Source of the DNA: Maricaulis sp.
GTDB taxonomy: Bacteria > Pseudomonadota > Alphaproteobacteria > Caulobacterales > Maricaulaceae
Assembly: GCF_030149235.1 (NCBI RefSeq)
Contig: NZ_JASBRW010000076.1
Location: forward strand, 1 to 64,000
Length of the DNA stretch: 64,000 bases
Direction of reading: 5' to 3'
In this document: positions 9,601 through 17,584 of the stretch, one piece after another
Numbering within the stretch: the first letter of the stretch is position 1
Layout of the letters: each line of letters begins with the position of its first letter
Position numbers and translations under genes: made by a program
Notes under the pieces: generated by a model
What the model was told of the DNA's origin: nothing
Databases searched by the model: none
What the model saw: the letters and a program-made list of their open reading frames with translations, nothing else

Positions 9601-9994
9601 TGGAGTCGAGGCGCTCACCGCGAACGGTGATGATCTCGGTGGCACCAGCAGCAGCCAGCGTGACGCGCAGCGGGGAAGAAGAACCGGCGTTCAGCGAGAT
9701 ACCTTCCAGAATGGCCGGCTCGAAACCGTCAGCCTGGACAACGACGCGGTAAGGGCCACCCACGCGCAGGTTGGCCTGGTTGAACGCGCCGTTGGCGCTC
9801 GCAGCCGTCTGAGCGACAGAAGCCGTCGGCAGGTGCGTGATGGTGACAGAAGCACCGCCCACCGGAGCGCCGGAGGCGTCGGTGATGGTGCCGCGAACAG
9901 ACGCGGTGGTCTGCTGGGCGTAAACAGCCGCCGGGGCTGCAGCCAGGAGCGCAACCGTAGCGGCGCTATAGGCGAATTTTTTAATAAAAGACAT
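6665..9994 (-). CDS. Large TonB-dependent receptor with N-terminal carboxypeptidase-regulatory-like domain (Oar type)
   Basis: Outer-membrane transporter of about 1109 residues. The start at 9994 is chosen because GGGGGA precedes it at normal spacing; upstream in-frame codons lack this. Order of parts: signal peptide ending AVYAQ; a beta-sandwich regulatory-like domain (about 26-105, GTITDASGAPVGGASVTI); a plug (about 115-230); then a long barrel ending in FGLRYEF with the expected C-terminal aromatic residue. Oar-like receptors often carry large polymers or peptides; the ligand here is unknown. It has its own terminator and a long promoter region shared divergently with the next gene. The opposite strand is open for 879 codons, which is a codon-bias shadow. 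Confidence 0.93.
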   Translation of the reverse strand: MSFIKKFAYSAATVALLAAAPAAVYAQQTTASVRGTITDASGAPVGGASVTITHLPTASVAQTAASANGAFNQANLRVGGPYRVVVQADGFEPAILEGISLNAGSSSPLRVTLAAAGATEIITVRGERLDSISLDNGIGSAFTAAEIDAQPSFSRDFTDVLARDPLVTSFGNGELSIAGVGRNFNTLSLDGIEIGEQFGIASSGAFPSQRPPIDLDSIESVSVTVADFSVLNNGFQGGNINVVTRSGTNEFDGVIGYYMTDADLVGDRAFGNDYDAGNFEEEEISVNVGGPIIEDTLFFFVSYSDFERVSPSTPRLGDTDIALFDAIRGLTQSVYNYDPGDKRLADDSETTERLTLKFDWNINDNHRATLTYLELQEDQIGSFGSFDFPTAARQVPLNTEQVSVELISDWNDNFSTLLRVGQKETQQRRTPIGEAGGPAGSSFASILIEDIDPNDPWFAANGLDGNALVGSSPVDVRLGPDRFDQANAIDDELFTLYFQGDYTLDDHTVTFGMRYEDYSVLNVFVPGSAGVATFDGITDFANGDVDEYFVDLPGSGNIADGITEYSYELWAFFAQDTWTITPDFEINYGVRYERLSQDDLPPARLDVTLESGVTRTFQELYGVSGRDNLDGVDILLPRAGFNWSVNDRLTLRGGFGLFSGGSPAVFLANSYVPLTFRGNADGISNFDGSVIPQVALDEIALNAANANGRFVPAFGVFDPNFEIPAQWRASLVAEYALDLDRWGLGDDYNITAQYVRSQAHNQLRFVNLAWETDEIGRTGIAPDGRPIYPNLNELEYGAPIMLTNSDEGSADIFAVSVAKDYDNGFGFDVSYAYSDVEDAQPYTSSRAVSNFRGGMGPDRQNIAAHRSINEVEHSFNIFLQYERDFYKEYTSSFSLFGTIQSGSPFGYGMRSFDQLFGVASDGEFPYGNNDNLYVPVINSAGTGFNDPIATFANPGVEADLLEFVQTRGLEGYQGGWTPTYVDSAPWTQRWDFAFEQELPGIGYLNEWVGDNNFKFTMDVFNVMNLLNDDWGTRVQGPGFGGETVARVNLVDTATGNTIEGTATDPVCGVDTTCVYEYQFLETDADGSELFFENDAASVWQIRFGLRYEF

Positions 9995-10322
9995 GTGTGG
10001 ATGTCCCCCACTTGAACGACCAACGGGGGCATTTACCCCCAACGAAGCAAGCGCGAACTACGCCGCCCGGGACAACTTTCCAAGACGCTTAAATGAAGCT
10101 TTCGTGACACCCTCAGGGTGTTCAAAAAAGTGTCACATTTCGAATTTTCTCGAAACCTACTATATATTGACCACGACACCCCTTCCGAGCAACATATTGT
10201 GCTCAAATACCCCTATTAAACACATATTTTTCGGTTTTGTGACTGTAGACTTCCGGACAAAAGCCAATACGCTGCGGCCAAAATGCTACACCTTTTTCGA
10301 CCCGATTGGATGTCCTGTTAAG
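9995..10322. promoter_or_regulatory. Divergent 328-base control region between Oar-like receptor and glycosyltransferase
   Basis: No gene seen. It is markedly more AT-rich than its surroundings. It holds a perfect 15-base inverted repeat ACACCCT-C-AGGGTGT at 10107-10121. The arms GTGACAC (10104-10110) and GTGTCAC (10130-10136) can pair in an alternative way, and TTTCGA/TCGAAA lies at about 10138-10155. An 18-base element at 10121-10138 (minus strand) recurs upstream of the MCP gene. A GGGGG/CCCCC stem at 10025-10040 lies in the receptor leader. Promoters for both genes are presumably here. Confidence 0.6.
10107..10121. promoter_or_regulatory. Perfect 15-base inverted repeat, candidate operator
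   Basis: ACACCCT and AGGGTGT flank a single central base. It lies about 113-127 nt upstream of the receptor start, directly beside the shared 18-base element, as expected of a repressor or activator site. The binding protein is unknown. Confidence 0.5.
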
Positions 10323-11867
10323 ATGTCACCCCAGTTTGCCCTTGAGCGGCCAGAATCGGCGCTGCGTGCCGCGCTGATCGTGATCACCGTGTTCACGCTC
10401 GGACGCATCATTGCGCTCGCGCTCAGCCCGATCGAGCTCTATGCCGACGAGACCCAATACTGGATCTGGTCGCAAAGCTTTGACTGGGGATATTTTTCCA
10501 AGCCGCCGGTCATTGCCTGGGTGATTGCCATCACGACCGGCCTGTTCGGCGACAGTGATTTCGCAGTGCGCCTGGCAGCCCCGCTCCTGCATGGCGCCAC
10601 AGCCGGCTTCCTGTTCCTGACCGGGCGCACGCTGTGGGACAGCCGGACCGGTTTCTGGATCACCCTGACCTATCTCACTGTCCCCGCGATCTGGCTGTCC
10701 GGCGCCGTGATCTCGACCGACACACCGCTCTTCACCGCCTGGAGTGCAGGTCTTTACTGCCTTGCCCTCATGCGACGCAGCCCGTCCTGGCCCGCCGCCA
10801 TCGGCCTCGGCATCGCCATTGGCCTCGGCTTCATGTCGAAATACGCGATGATCTATTTCGCGCTTGGCACCGGGCTGGCGATCATCCTCGACAAGCCGGC
10901 ACGCCAGGCGCTTTTGACGCCCTATGGCGCCGCGGCAGCCGCGATCGGCCTGGCTATTCTCGCGCCCAACCTTTTGTGGAATGCGGCGAATGATTTCGCC
11001 ACGGTTTCTCATACCGCCGCCAATGCCAACTGGGGCGGTGACCTGTTCAAGTTCGACGAGCTGGGAGAGTTTCTTGGCGGTCAGCTCGGCGTCTTCGGGC
11101 CGGCCTTCTTCGTCTTGCTAGTCGTCGCGCTCTACCGCGCCGTAAGGGAGCGCCAGGCCTTCGGCGAGCACGCGCTTTTCCTCGCTGTGTTCATCATCCC
11201 GGCCCTCATCGCGGTGTCAGCCCAGTCCTTCATCTCACGCGCCCACGCCAACTGGGCCGCCTCGGCCTATATCGCCGGGACGCTGCTGATCACCTGGTAC
11301 CTGCTCAACGGTCCGCGCTGGCGCCAATATGTGTTGTTCGGCTCGATCGGCTTTCATTCCGTGCTGATGATCACCCTGATGGCCATCGCCGCCTCCCCGG
11401 CCCTGACCGAAGCGGCCGGGATGAGCAATTCGACCAAGCGGATCCGCGCCTGGCAGGAAACCGCCGACGTCATCACCGCGGCCGGCATGGACCAGCCCTA
11501 CACCGCGATCGTGTTCGATAATCGCAATGTGTTCCACCAGATGCAGCGCTATGCCGGCGAACTCGACCGGCCGCTGGCGATGTGGCTGCGCTATTCCGGC
11601 CCGGTCAATCACGCCGAACAGAACTGGCCGCTGGCGGAGAGCTTTGACGGCGAGATCCTGATCGTCTCGGAACGGCCGCGGGAAATCCCGCGCATGCGCG
11701 AGGATTTCGCCAGCTTCACCGCCGCCGGTGAGATCAGCATCGAACTCGATGGCGACAAGACGCGTGACTTCACGCTCTGGCGCGCCTCCGGGCACCAGCG
11801 CATCACGCGGGATGAAGCCTATGAAAACCGCTGGACCGCTGTCGATGCAGCGCGCGATGCTGACTAG
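10323..11867 (+). CDS. ArnT-like family 39 glycosyltransferase (PMT_2)
   Basis: Polytopic inner-membrane glycosyltransferase of about 514 residues from ATG 10323; the frame is open far upstream, so the start is not certain. The motif YADETQYWIWSQ near residue 40 carries the conserved acidic catalytic pair of ArnT/PMT enzymes. KPPVIAWVIA follows, then some ten hydrophobic helices to about residue 380, then a soluble C-terminal domain. Such enzymes move sugars from polyprenyl phosphates onto lipid A or other envelope glycans; the acceptor here is unknown. Its TAG stop overlaps the argC TAG in a CTAG tetranucleotide. Confidence 0.87.
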   Translation: MSPQFALERPESALRAALIVITVFTLGRIIALALSPIELYADETQYWIWSQSFDWGYFSKPPVIAWVIAITTGLFGDSDFAVRLAAPLLHGATAGFLFLTGRTLWDSRTGFWITLTYLTVPAIWLSGAVISTDTPLFTAWSAGLYCLALMRRSPSWPAAIGLGIAIGLGFMSKYAMIYFALGTGLAIILDKPARQALLTPYGAAAAAIGLAILAPNLLWNAANDFATVSHTAANANWGGDLFKFDELGEFLGGQLGVFGPAFFVLLVVALYRAVRERQAFGEHALFLAVFIIPALIAVSAQSFISRAHANWAASAYIAGTLLITWYLLNGPRWRQYVLFGSIGFHSVLMITLMAIAASPALTEAAGMSNSTKRIRAWQETADVITAAGMDQPYTAIVFDNRNVFHQMQRYAGELDRPLAMWLRYSGPVNHAEQNWPLAESFDGEILIVSERPREIPRMREDFASFTAAGEISIELDGDKTRDFTLWRASGHQRITRDEAYENRWTAVDAARDAD

Positions 11868-12799
11868 CCGGAAAACTCGTCCAGACCGAGCGCGAGGGTC
11901 AGGTTCTGCAGTGCTTGCACGGCTGCGCCCTTGAGCAGATTGTCCAGCACCGTCACCACGACGCCGCGCCGCCCGTCCTCGCTGACAGCGAAACCGCCGA
12001 CCACCGCACCAAGGCGTTCTGCGCCGTCACGCGCTTCCGGGATCTCGTCGCTGACCTCGATCAGCGTTTCACCCTCATAGGCCGCGCGAAAACGGGCGAT
12101 CAGCGCCTCCCGCGTCATCGCCTCGGAAAAGCTGAGATGCACAGTGGCGACAATGCCCTGGAAGAACTCGGCGACATGCGGGGTGAACTGGACCTCTGCA
12201 CCGAGATGGCGGGCCATTTCACGCTCATGGATGTGCCCGGTCAGGGCATAGGGCATGAGATTATCCTTCAGCGCCTCAAGGTCATTCTTGCGCGAAGGCT
12301 TGGTGCCCGCCCCGGAATAACCCGACACGCCGAACACATGCGCAGCCCCGTCGAGCGCGTTGCGAACGGGCGCGATCGCCAGCTGACCAGCCGTGGCATA
12401 GCAGCCCGGATTGGAAATCCGGTGCGATCCGCGGATCGCATCGCGGCCGTAGAGCTCGGGCAGGGCATAGGTCCAGGCGTTATCGAAACGATAGTCAGCC
12501 GAGAGATCCACGAGCACCGTCTCGGGCGTCTGCGCCTCGACTGCGGCCACGAAGGGTGCCGCTGCGCCATTCGGCATGGCGAGGATGATCGCATCGACGC
12601 CGCGGCCCGCAGCCTCCTCGGCGCTCAGCGCTTCAAACAACAGACCAGCCGGCGCCTCCAGAGCCAGGTCAGTAACCGGCTTGCCGGCAAATTCGCGCGA
12701 GCTGGCAAAGGCCAGTTCGAGATCCTCACGCCCGGCCATCAGCCGGATAAGCTCACGCCCTGTATGGCCGCGTGCGCCGATCAGTCCGATGCGTTTCAT
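11864..12799 (-). CDS. argC: N-acetyl-gamma-glutamyl-phosphate reductase
   Basis: NADPH-dependent reduction of N-acetylglutamyl phosphate to the semialdehyde, third step of arginine synthesis. 311 residues from ATG 12799, chosen because it overlaps the stop of the kinase gene (ATGA). The N-terminus MKRIGLIGARGHTGRELIRL is the dinucleotide-binding loop, and the catalytic Cys133 is in SNPGCYATAGQ. Last gene of the arginine operon. Its stop shares a CTAG with the convergent glycosyltransferase. Confidence 0.95.
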   Translation of the reverse strand: MKRIGLIGARGHTGRELIRLMAGREDLELAFASSREFAGKPVTDLALEAPAGLLFEALSAEEAAGRGVDAIILAMPNGAAAPFVAAVEAQTPETVLVDLSADYRFDNAWTYALPELYGRDAIRGSHRISNPGCYATAGQLAIAPVRNALDGAAHVFGVSGYSGAGTKPSRKNDLEALKDNLMPYALTGHIHEREMARHLGAEVQFTPHVAEFFQGIVATVHLSFSEAMTREALIARFRAAYEGETLIEVSDEIPEARDGAERLGAVVGGFAVSEDGRRGVVVTVLDNLLKGAAVQALQNLTLALGLDEFSG

Positions 12800-14121
12800 C
12801 GCGGCGGCTCCAGCGTGGCAGGACGGGAAAACACCTCGTCGATGAGCGGCGAGATGGCCGCCGGGTCGAGATCGCCGCGCCAGAACACAGTCCACTCATC
12901 GCGGCGCATGGCGCCCTGGCATTGATCGAAATAGAAGCCATTGACCGGGTTGTCGGTCCGCGAGCGCCACAAAAGTTGCGGCGCGTACTCGACGAGGCGA
13001 TGCCACACCGCCCGGCCCAGCCCCTCGCCGCGAGCTTCATCAAGCACGGCAAACTTGTCCAGATAGATCAGCTCTCCCAGGCGCGTGGTCAGGGCCGCAG
13101 CGCGGTAATTCTCGGTAACGAAGGCACGTTCAAGCGCCAGCCCGTCCCAATAGCCCGGCGTGGTCGGCCTTCCAAACGCGGCGCTGACGAGACCGTCGAG
13201 GCGGGTCTGGTCCAGGGCCGCCATGCTGTCGACTTCGAGGATCCGCTCACCCTTGCGCACCAGCGTACCGGCACCGGCATGGGTGAAAAGCTCACGAGTG
13301 AGCTCGGCCGGCTTGGTGATCGAGACCGAGGAAGTCAGCGGCAGGTCATCGAGCAGGCGCTTGATCTCCTCGATTTTCAGCTGCATGCCCCCGGACACCC
13401 AGTCCGCCTTGAGCAAATCCTCGAAATCCGTCGCCAGGTTGATCGAGGAGATGATGTCTCCGTCGGAATCGAGCAGCCCGCCCGTGCCCGTCAGGAAGAC
13501 GATTTTGTAGGGCTGCAGCGCATGCACCAGGGCGCGCACGGCGCTGTCGGCATTGATATTGACCAGACGGCCATCAGCCGTTTCACCCAGGCAGGTCAGC
13601 ACCGGGGCCTGTCCGGCACGCGCCGCTGCTGCGACCAGATCGAGATGGATGTTCGACGGCTCACCGACACGCCCCAGCGCCGCTTCATTGACCAGCTCGG
13701 CTTCAAACACGCCGGTGGGTATGGAGGCAGCCTGGCCACCGGCGGCGCGGATGGCGTCAACAATGGCCAGGTTGGCCGTGGTCAGGGTCTGGCGGATTAC
13801 CGGGATGGAGGTCTCGCGCGTGACCCGCAGACCATCGACACGTTCGGTCTCGATACCGGCCTCGCTCAGGGCCGTGTCCAGCTGCGGACCGCCGCCATGC
13901 ACGACGATGGGCGAGAGGCCGACCGATTGCAGGAAGGCGAGTGCCGCCGCCAGGCTGTCGAGCTCGTCGCGAATGATGGCGCCGCCGACTTTGACGACCG
14001 CGAAGCGCTCCTGCTTGAGGCCCGAAAAACGCTTGAGGTATTCGCGGATCTCCTTGCCATCGCGCATGTGCGACAGCAATTGCACTATGGTCTGGCGCAT
14101 TTCGCCGAAATCCTCACTCAT
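12796..14121 (-). CDS. Bifunctional N-acetylglutamate synthase/kinase (NAGS-K)
   Basis: Two activities in one chain: acetylation of glutamate and phosphorylation of N-acetylglutamate. 441 residues. The amino-acid-kinase domain (about 30-285) shows VVKVGGAIIRD, VVHGGGPQLD and VNINADSAV. A GNAT acetyltransferase domain (about 300-441) ends ...GFYFDQCQGAMRRDEWTVFW. This fusion class has been characterised from Maricaulis maris and Xanthomonas and resembles vertebrate NAGS. The start overlaps the carbamoyltransferase stop by 4 nt (14118-14121). Members of the class are inhibited by arginine. Key to the organism assignment. Confidence 0.95.
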   Translation of the reverse strand: MSEDFGEMRQTIVQLLSHMRDGKEIREYLKRFSGLKQERFAVVKVGGAIIRDELDSLAAALAFLQSVGLSPIVVHGGGPQLDTALSEAGIETERVDGLRVTRETSIPVIRQTLTTANLAIVDAIRAAGGQAASIPTGVFEAELVNEAALGRVGEPSNIHLDLVAAAARAGQAPVLTCLGETADGRLVNINADSAVRALVHALQPYKIVFLTGTGGLLDSDGDIISSINLATDFEDLLKADWVSGGMQLKIEEIKRLLDDLPLTSSVSITKPAELTRELFTHAGAGTLVRKGERILEVDSMAALDQTRLDGLVSAAFGRPTTPGYWDGLALERAFVTENYRAAALTTRLGELIYLDKFAVLDEARGEGLGRAVWHRLVEYAPQLLWRSRTDNPVNGFYFDQCQGAMRRDEWTVFWRGDLDPAAISPLIDEVFSRPATLEPPR

Positions 14122-15128
14122 GACGCTTGATCCTGCTGGGCCAGGGCTTCCATCACCGCCTTTTGCACATGCAGGCGATTGCCCGCCTCCTCGATGCCCA
14201 GGAAGGCCGGGCTGTCGACGACGGCGTCGGCGATTTTCACATTACGGCGCATCGGTAGGCAGTGGCTGACCACGGCATTATTGGTCAGGGCCATTTTCTC
14301 CGGCGTGATCATGAAATCCTTGCCCTTGGCGCGATAGGGCGCCTCGCCCTCCCACTGCCCGAAGAAGGGCAGCGCCCCCCAGCTCTTGGCATAGACCGCA
14401 TCAGCGCCGGCATAGGCCGCCTCGACATCGCTGGTCACGGTCAGCGAGGCTCCGGCCTCCTCGACAAAGCCCTGAGCGGCGGACATGTAACGCTCGTCGA
14501 GGCGATAGACCTCATCGGGGATGAGCATGCGGACATTCATGCCGAACTTGGACGCGATCAGGAGCGCGGAATTGGCCACCGCCGTGTTGAGCGGCTTGGG
14601 ATGAGGCACCCATGTCAGCAGGAATTCCTTGCCCGCCACATCGCCGAGATGGGCCTGGAGCGCCAGCATCAGGGCCAGTTCCTGGCAGGGGTGGACGATG
14701 GTTTCCATATTGATCACCGGCACGGTGGCGTGCTTCGCGAACGCGGTGATCATCGGATCCTCGCGCTCGGCCTTCCAGTCCTTGAAATCCGGGAAGCAGC
14801 GAATGGCGATGATATCGACAAAACTGGAGAGCACCCGCGCGGCCTCGCGCACATGCTCTTCCTCGTTCCCGTCCATCACCGCACCATCGGCAAATTCCAA
14901 CGGCCAGGTCGCGCCCTTGGCGTCGAGCACAATGGCATGCCCGCCCAGCTGATAGGCGCCAATATCAAAGGAGGATCGCGTTCGCAGCGACGGGTTGAAG
15001 AACATCAGCGCAATCGCCTTGCCCTCAAGGGCGCGGCTGGTCGCGCCATCCTTGAAAGCCTGGGCGCGATCCAGGAGACCCTGGAGTTCAGTACGGGACC
15101 AATCGGCGGTGGTCAGAAAATGGCGCAT
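14118..15128 (-). CDS. argF': N-acetylornithine carbamoyltransferase
   Basis: Carbamoylates N-acetylornithine rather than ornithine, giving N-acetylcitrulline, as in Xanthomonas. About 336 residues from ATG 15128, which has AAGGG about 7 nt upstream; ATG 15134 is an alternative. The carbamoyl-phosphate loop is FFNPSLRTRSSFD, then VMDGNEEEHVREAARVL, HPCQELALML, LTWVPHPKPLNTAVANS, and SHCLPMRRNVK with the lysine that is carboxylated in the Xanthomonas enzyme. These segments match acetylornithine enzymes, not ArgF. A deacetylase for acetylcitrulline must lie elsewhere. Confidence 0.93.
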   Translation of the reverse strand: MRHFLTTADWSRTELQGLLDRAQAFKDGATSRALEGKAIALMFFNPSLRTRSSFDIGAYQLGGHAIVLDAKGATWPLEFADGAVMDGNEEEHVREAARVLSSFVDIIAIRCFPDFKDWKAEREDPMITAFAKHATVPVINMETIVHPCQELALMLALQAHLGDVAGKEFLLTWVPHPKPLNTAVANSALLIASKFGMNVRMLIPDEVYRLDERYMSAAQGFVEEAGASLTVTSDVEAAYAGADAVYAKSWGALPFFGQWEGEAPYRAKGKDFMITPEKMALTNNAVVSHCLPMRRNVKIADAVVDSPAFLGIEEAGNRLHVQKAVMEALAQQDQAS

Positions 15129-15294
15129 CGTCATGCCCTTGTGCGAACGGGGTGTACCGGATACGGGCCATAAGACGCTTAAGCCCGGCCTGTCCAGTGG
15201 GCACTTTGTGACCGAACACACCTGAGACAAGGCTGAGGAGTGGAAATCAGGCCCGCAATGTGGGAACAAGCGGCCAGCGATTTAGGAGTTTGCC

Positions 15295-16074
15295 ATGTCC
15301 GTCCTGGCCGTCATTCCCGCCCGTTACGGGTCGACCCGCTTCCCCGGCAAGCCGCTGGCCAAGATTGCCAGCCAGATGATGATTGAGCGTGTCTGGCGCT
15401 TGTCTGCTGCGGCGGAGGGCGTCGACCGGGTCGTTGTGGCCACCGATGACGAACGCATCCTCGAAGCCGTGCAGAGCTTTGGCGGCGAAGCGGTGATGAC
15501 GGACGAGCATTGCCGCAATGGCACCGAGCGCGCGCTGGATGCGCTCAAGCGCCTCGATAGCGACGCCGAGATCGTCATCAATGTGCAGGGTGATGCGCCG
15601 CTGATCCCGCCCTGGGTGATCGGCGGCGTGGCCGAGGCCCTGCGCGGTGACCCGGCGCTGCCCATGGCGACGCCTGCCGTGCCCCTGCCGCCGGAAACGG
15701 AAGCCCGCATGCGCGGCGACAAGGCCAAGGGTTCGGCCAGCGGGACCACGGTCGTGTTCGGCAAGGACATGAATGCGCTCTATTTTTCCAAGAATGTCAT
15801 CCCCTTCCGTCGCCAGCCGGAGACCGGCGCCCCGGTCTATCAGCATATCGGCCTTTACGGCTATCGCCGCGACACGCTCGAGCAACTCGTCGCCCTGGAA
15901 CCGACACCGCTCGAACTGACCGAGAGCCTGGAACAGCTTCGCGCGCTGGAGAATGGCATCCCGATCCGCGTTGTGCTGACCGATTATCGCGGCCGCTCGG
16001 CCTGGTCGGTCGATGCCCCAGAGGACGCCGAGCGCGTCGCCGAGATTATCGAGCGCGAGGGGGAGCTGGTCTGA
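15295..16074 (+). CDS. kdsB: 3-deoxy-manno-octulosonate cytidylyltransferase
   Basis: Activates Kdo to CMP-Kdo for lipopolysaccharide core synthesis; cytosolic. 259 residues. The nucleotide-binding start VIPARYGSTRFPGKPL, then VVVATDD, INVQGDAPLI and YQHIGLYGYRRDTLE are all present. TAGGAG precedes ATG 15295 at good spacing. It is coupled to the downstream phosphatase gene, whose ATG overlaps the TGA (TGATG). Confidence 0.95.
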   Translation: MSVLAVIPARYGSTRFPGKPLAKIASQMMIERVWRLSAAAEGVDRVVVATDDERILEAVQSFGGEAVMTDEHCRNGTERALDALKRLDSDAEIVINVQGDAPLIPPWVIGGVAEALRGDPALPMATPAVPLPPETEARMRGDKAKGSASGTTVVFGKDMNALYFSKNVIPFRRQPETGAPVYQHIGLYGYRRDTLEQLVALEPTPLELTESLEQLRALENGIPIRVVLTDYRGRSAWSVDAPEDAERVAEIIEREGELV

Positions 16075-16706
16075 TGGCGAAAATCCTGCTTGCCCGTCAT
16101 GGCAATACTTTCGGACCCGGGGACAGGGTCGTCTGGGTCGGTGCCCAAGAGGATCTGCCCCTGGTCGAGAAAGGCGAAGCCCAGGCCGAAGCACTCGGCG
16201 AGGCGTTGCGCGATGCCGCCCTCACCCCGGTGCGTATCATCTGCGGCCCGCTCAAGCGCACCCGCCGCGCGGCCGAGCTCGTTGCCGGGCTGACGGGTTT
16301 TGGTGGCGAGATCGAGATCGATCTGCGCCTGCGCGAGATCGATTATGGCAGCTGGGGCGGCAAGACCAGCGATGAGATCGAGGCCGAGTTCGGTCGCGAG
16401 GCACTGGAAGAATGGGATGTTCATCACCGCCGCCCCATGGGGTGCGACTGGTCGCCGGACGAAGCTACCCTCAAGACCAATGCGCTGGCCGCCATGGCTG
16501 ACGCCGCCAAGACCGAAGGCCTGGCCGTCGTGATCACCTCGAACGGCATTCTGCGCTATATGCATGCCGCGCTTGAGGGCGCCGATGACAATGCCAAGGT
16601 CAAGACCGGCTATTGCTGCGGCGCCAACATCAAGGGCGAGCACGGCACCCGCCTGTTCTGGAATGCCGCGCCGGAGGCGGATCTGCTCAAACAGACGTTT
16701 GGCTAG
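16074..16706 (+). CDS. Histidine phosphatase family protein
   Basis: Phosphoglycerate-mutase-like phosphatase, 210 residues. The catalytic ARHGNT (His9) is followed by the conserved arginine in GPLKRTRRAAEL and a glutamate in LREIDYGSWGG. The second histidine is replaced: the usual SHG-type motif reads VITSNGILRY near residue 145, so activity may be changed. Coupling to kdsB hints at a sugar-phosphate role in envelope synthesis, but this is inference. Confidence 0.85.
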   Translation: MAKILLARHGNTFGPGDRVVWVGAQEDLPLVEKGEAQAEALGEALRDAALTPVRIICGPLKRTRRAAELVAGLTGFGGEIEIDLRLREIDYGSWGGKTSDEIEAEFGREALEEWDVHHRRPMGCDWSPDEATLKTNALAAMADAAKTEGLAVVITSNGILRYMHAALEGADDNAKVKTGYCCGANIKGEHGTRLFWNAAPEADLLKQTFG

Positions 16707-16709
16707 CGC

Positions 16710-17579
16710 CTAGCCCACTTCACCCATGAAACGCTCGATCGCGACCCAGGCTTCCGGCTCGGTCATGAAGGGCGCGTGGCCGACACCGGGAACCTCGACA
16801 TAAGCCATGTCGGGCGCCCGGCGCTTCATTTCCGCCACGGCGGCCTCGGTCAGCAGATCGGTGATACCGCCGCGGACCAGCAGGACCGGAATGGACTTGA
16901 ATGGTTGCCAAAAGGGCCAGAGATCGGGCAGCGGGCCCCCGGCATTCATCGCCTCGATGATCTGGCCGTCATACTCCAGCGCCAGCTGACCGTCGGTATT
17001 CTCGCTCCAGCAGCGGCGGGCGAAGGCGTCCCAGAAGGTCGGGTCATCGGCCCGGCGCGGGAAGGCGTCCAGATTACTCTCACGGCTACGCGCCGCGGCT
17101 TCTTCCCAGCTATCCACCGGCTCACGGCTCGACGTGTTCTCACGAATCCGGTCGAGCCCCTCTTCATCGATTTCCGGACCGATATCATTGATCACGGCCG
17201 CAGCGATCAAATCTGGCCGGGTCGCCGCCGTGATCATCGTCATCAGCCCGCCCATCGAGGTGCCGACAAAGACCGCCTTGGCAATCTCAAGGCTTTCCAG
17301 CAGGGCGATCATATCGCCGGCATAGGTCAGCGGCTGGTAACGCTCCATGTCCGGGTCCGGCTCGGACTGACCCCGCCCCCGTTGGGAGGCGACGATCACC
17401 CGCCGCCCCAGCGCCGCGATCATCGGCGCCAATTCCTCGAAATCCTTCACATTGCGCGTCAGCCCGTGCAGGCAGAGCACCGGCACACCGGTCTCCTCGC
17501 CCACTGCCGGGTAATCCCGATAGTGCAGGCGCGGGCCGTCAGCCGTGGTGAAGTAATGGTCTGTGAAACCGCCGATCAT
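16710..17579 (-). CDS. Alpha/beta hydrolase
   Basis: 289 residues, with an oxyanion segment LCLHGLTRN (35-43), nucleophile elbow GTSMGG (Ser108) and C-terminal GVGHAPFMTEPEA carrying the catalytic His. There is no signal peptide, so it is probably cytosolic. Substrate unknown. The gene follows the MFS transporter by 5 nt and is likely co-transcribed; import of an ester or lactone followed by hydrolysis is a plausible inference only. Confidence 0.88.
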   Translation of the reverse strand: MIGGFTDHYFTTADGPRLHYRDYPAVGEETGVPVLCLHGLTRNVKDFEELAPMIAALGRRVIVASQRGRGQSEPDPDMERYQPLTYAGDMIALLESLEIAKAVFVGTSMGGLMTMITAATRPDLIAAAVINDIGPEIDEEGLDRIRENTSSREPVDSWEEAAARSRESNLDAFPRRADDPTFWDAFARRCWSENTDGQLALEYDGQIIEAMNAGGPLPDLWPFWQPFKSIPVLLVRGGITDLLTEAAVAEMKRRAPDMAYVEVPGVGHAPFMTEPEAWVAIERFMGEVG

Positions 17580-17584
17580 CTGTT

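Noticed and set aside
7376-10015. An 879-codon open frame on + opposite the Oar-like receptor
   Set aside because: It mirrors the receptor coding strand and has no recognisable domains or ribosome site. GC-rich codon bias explains it.
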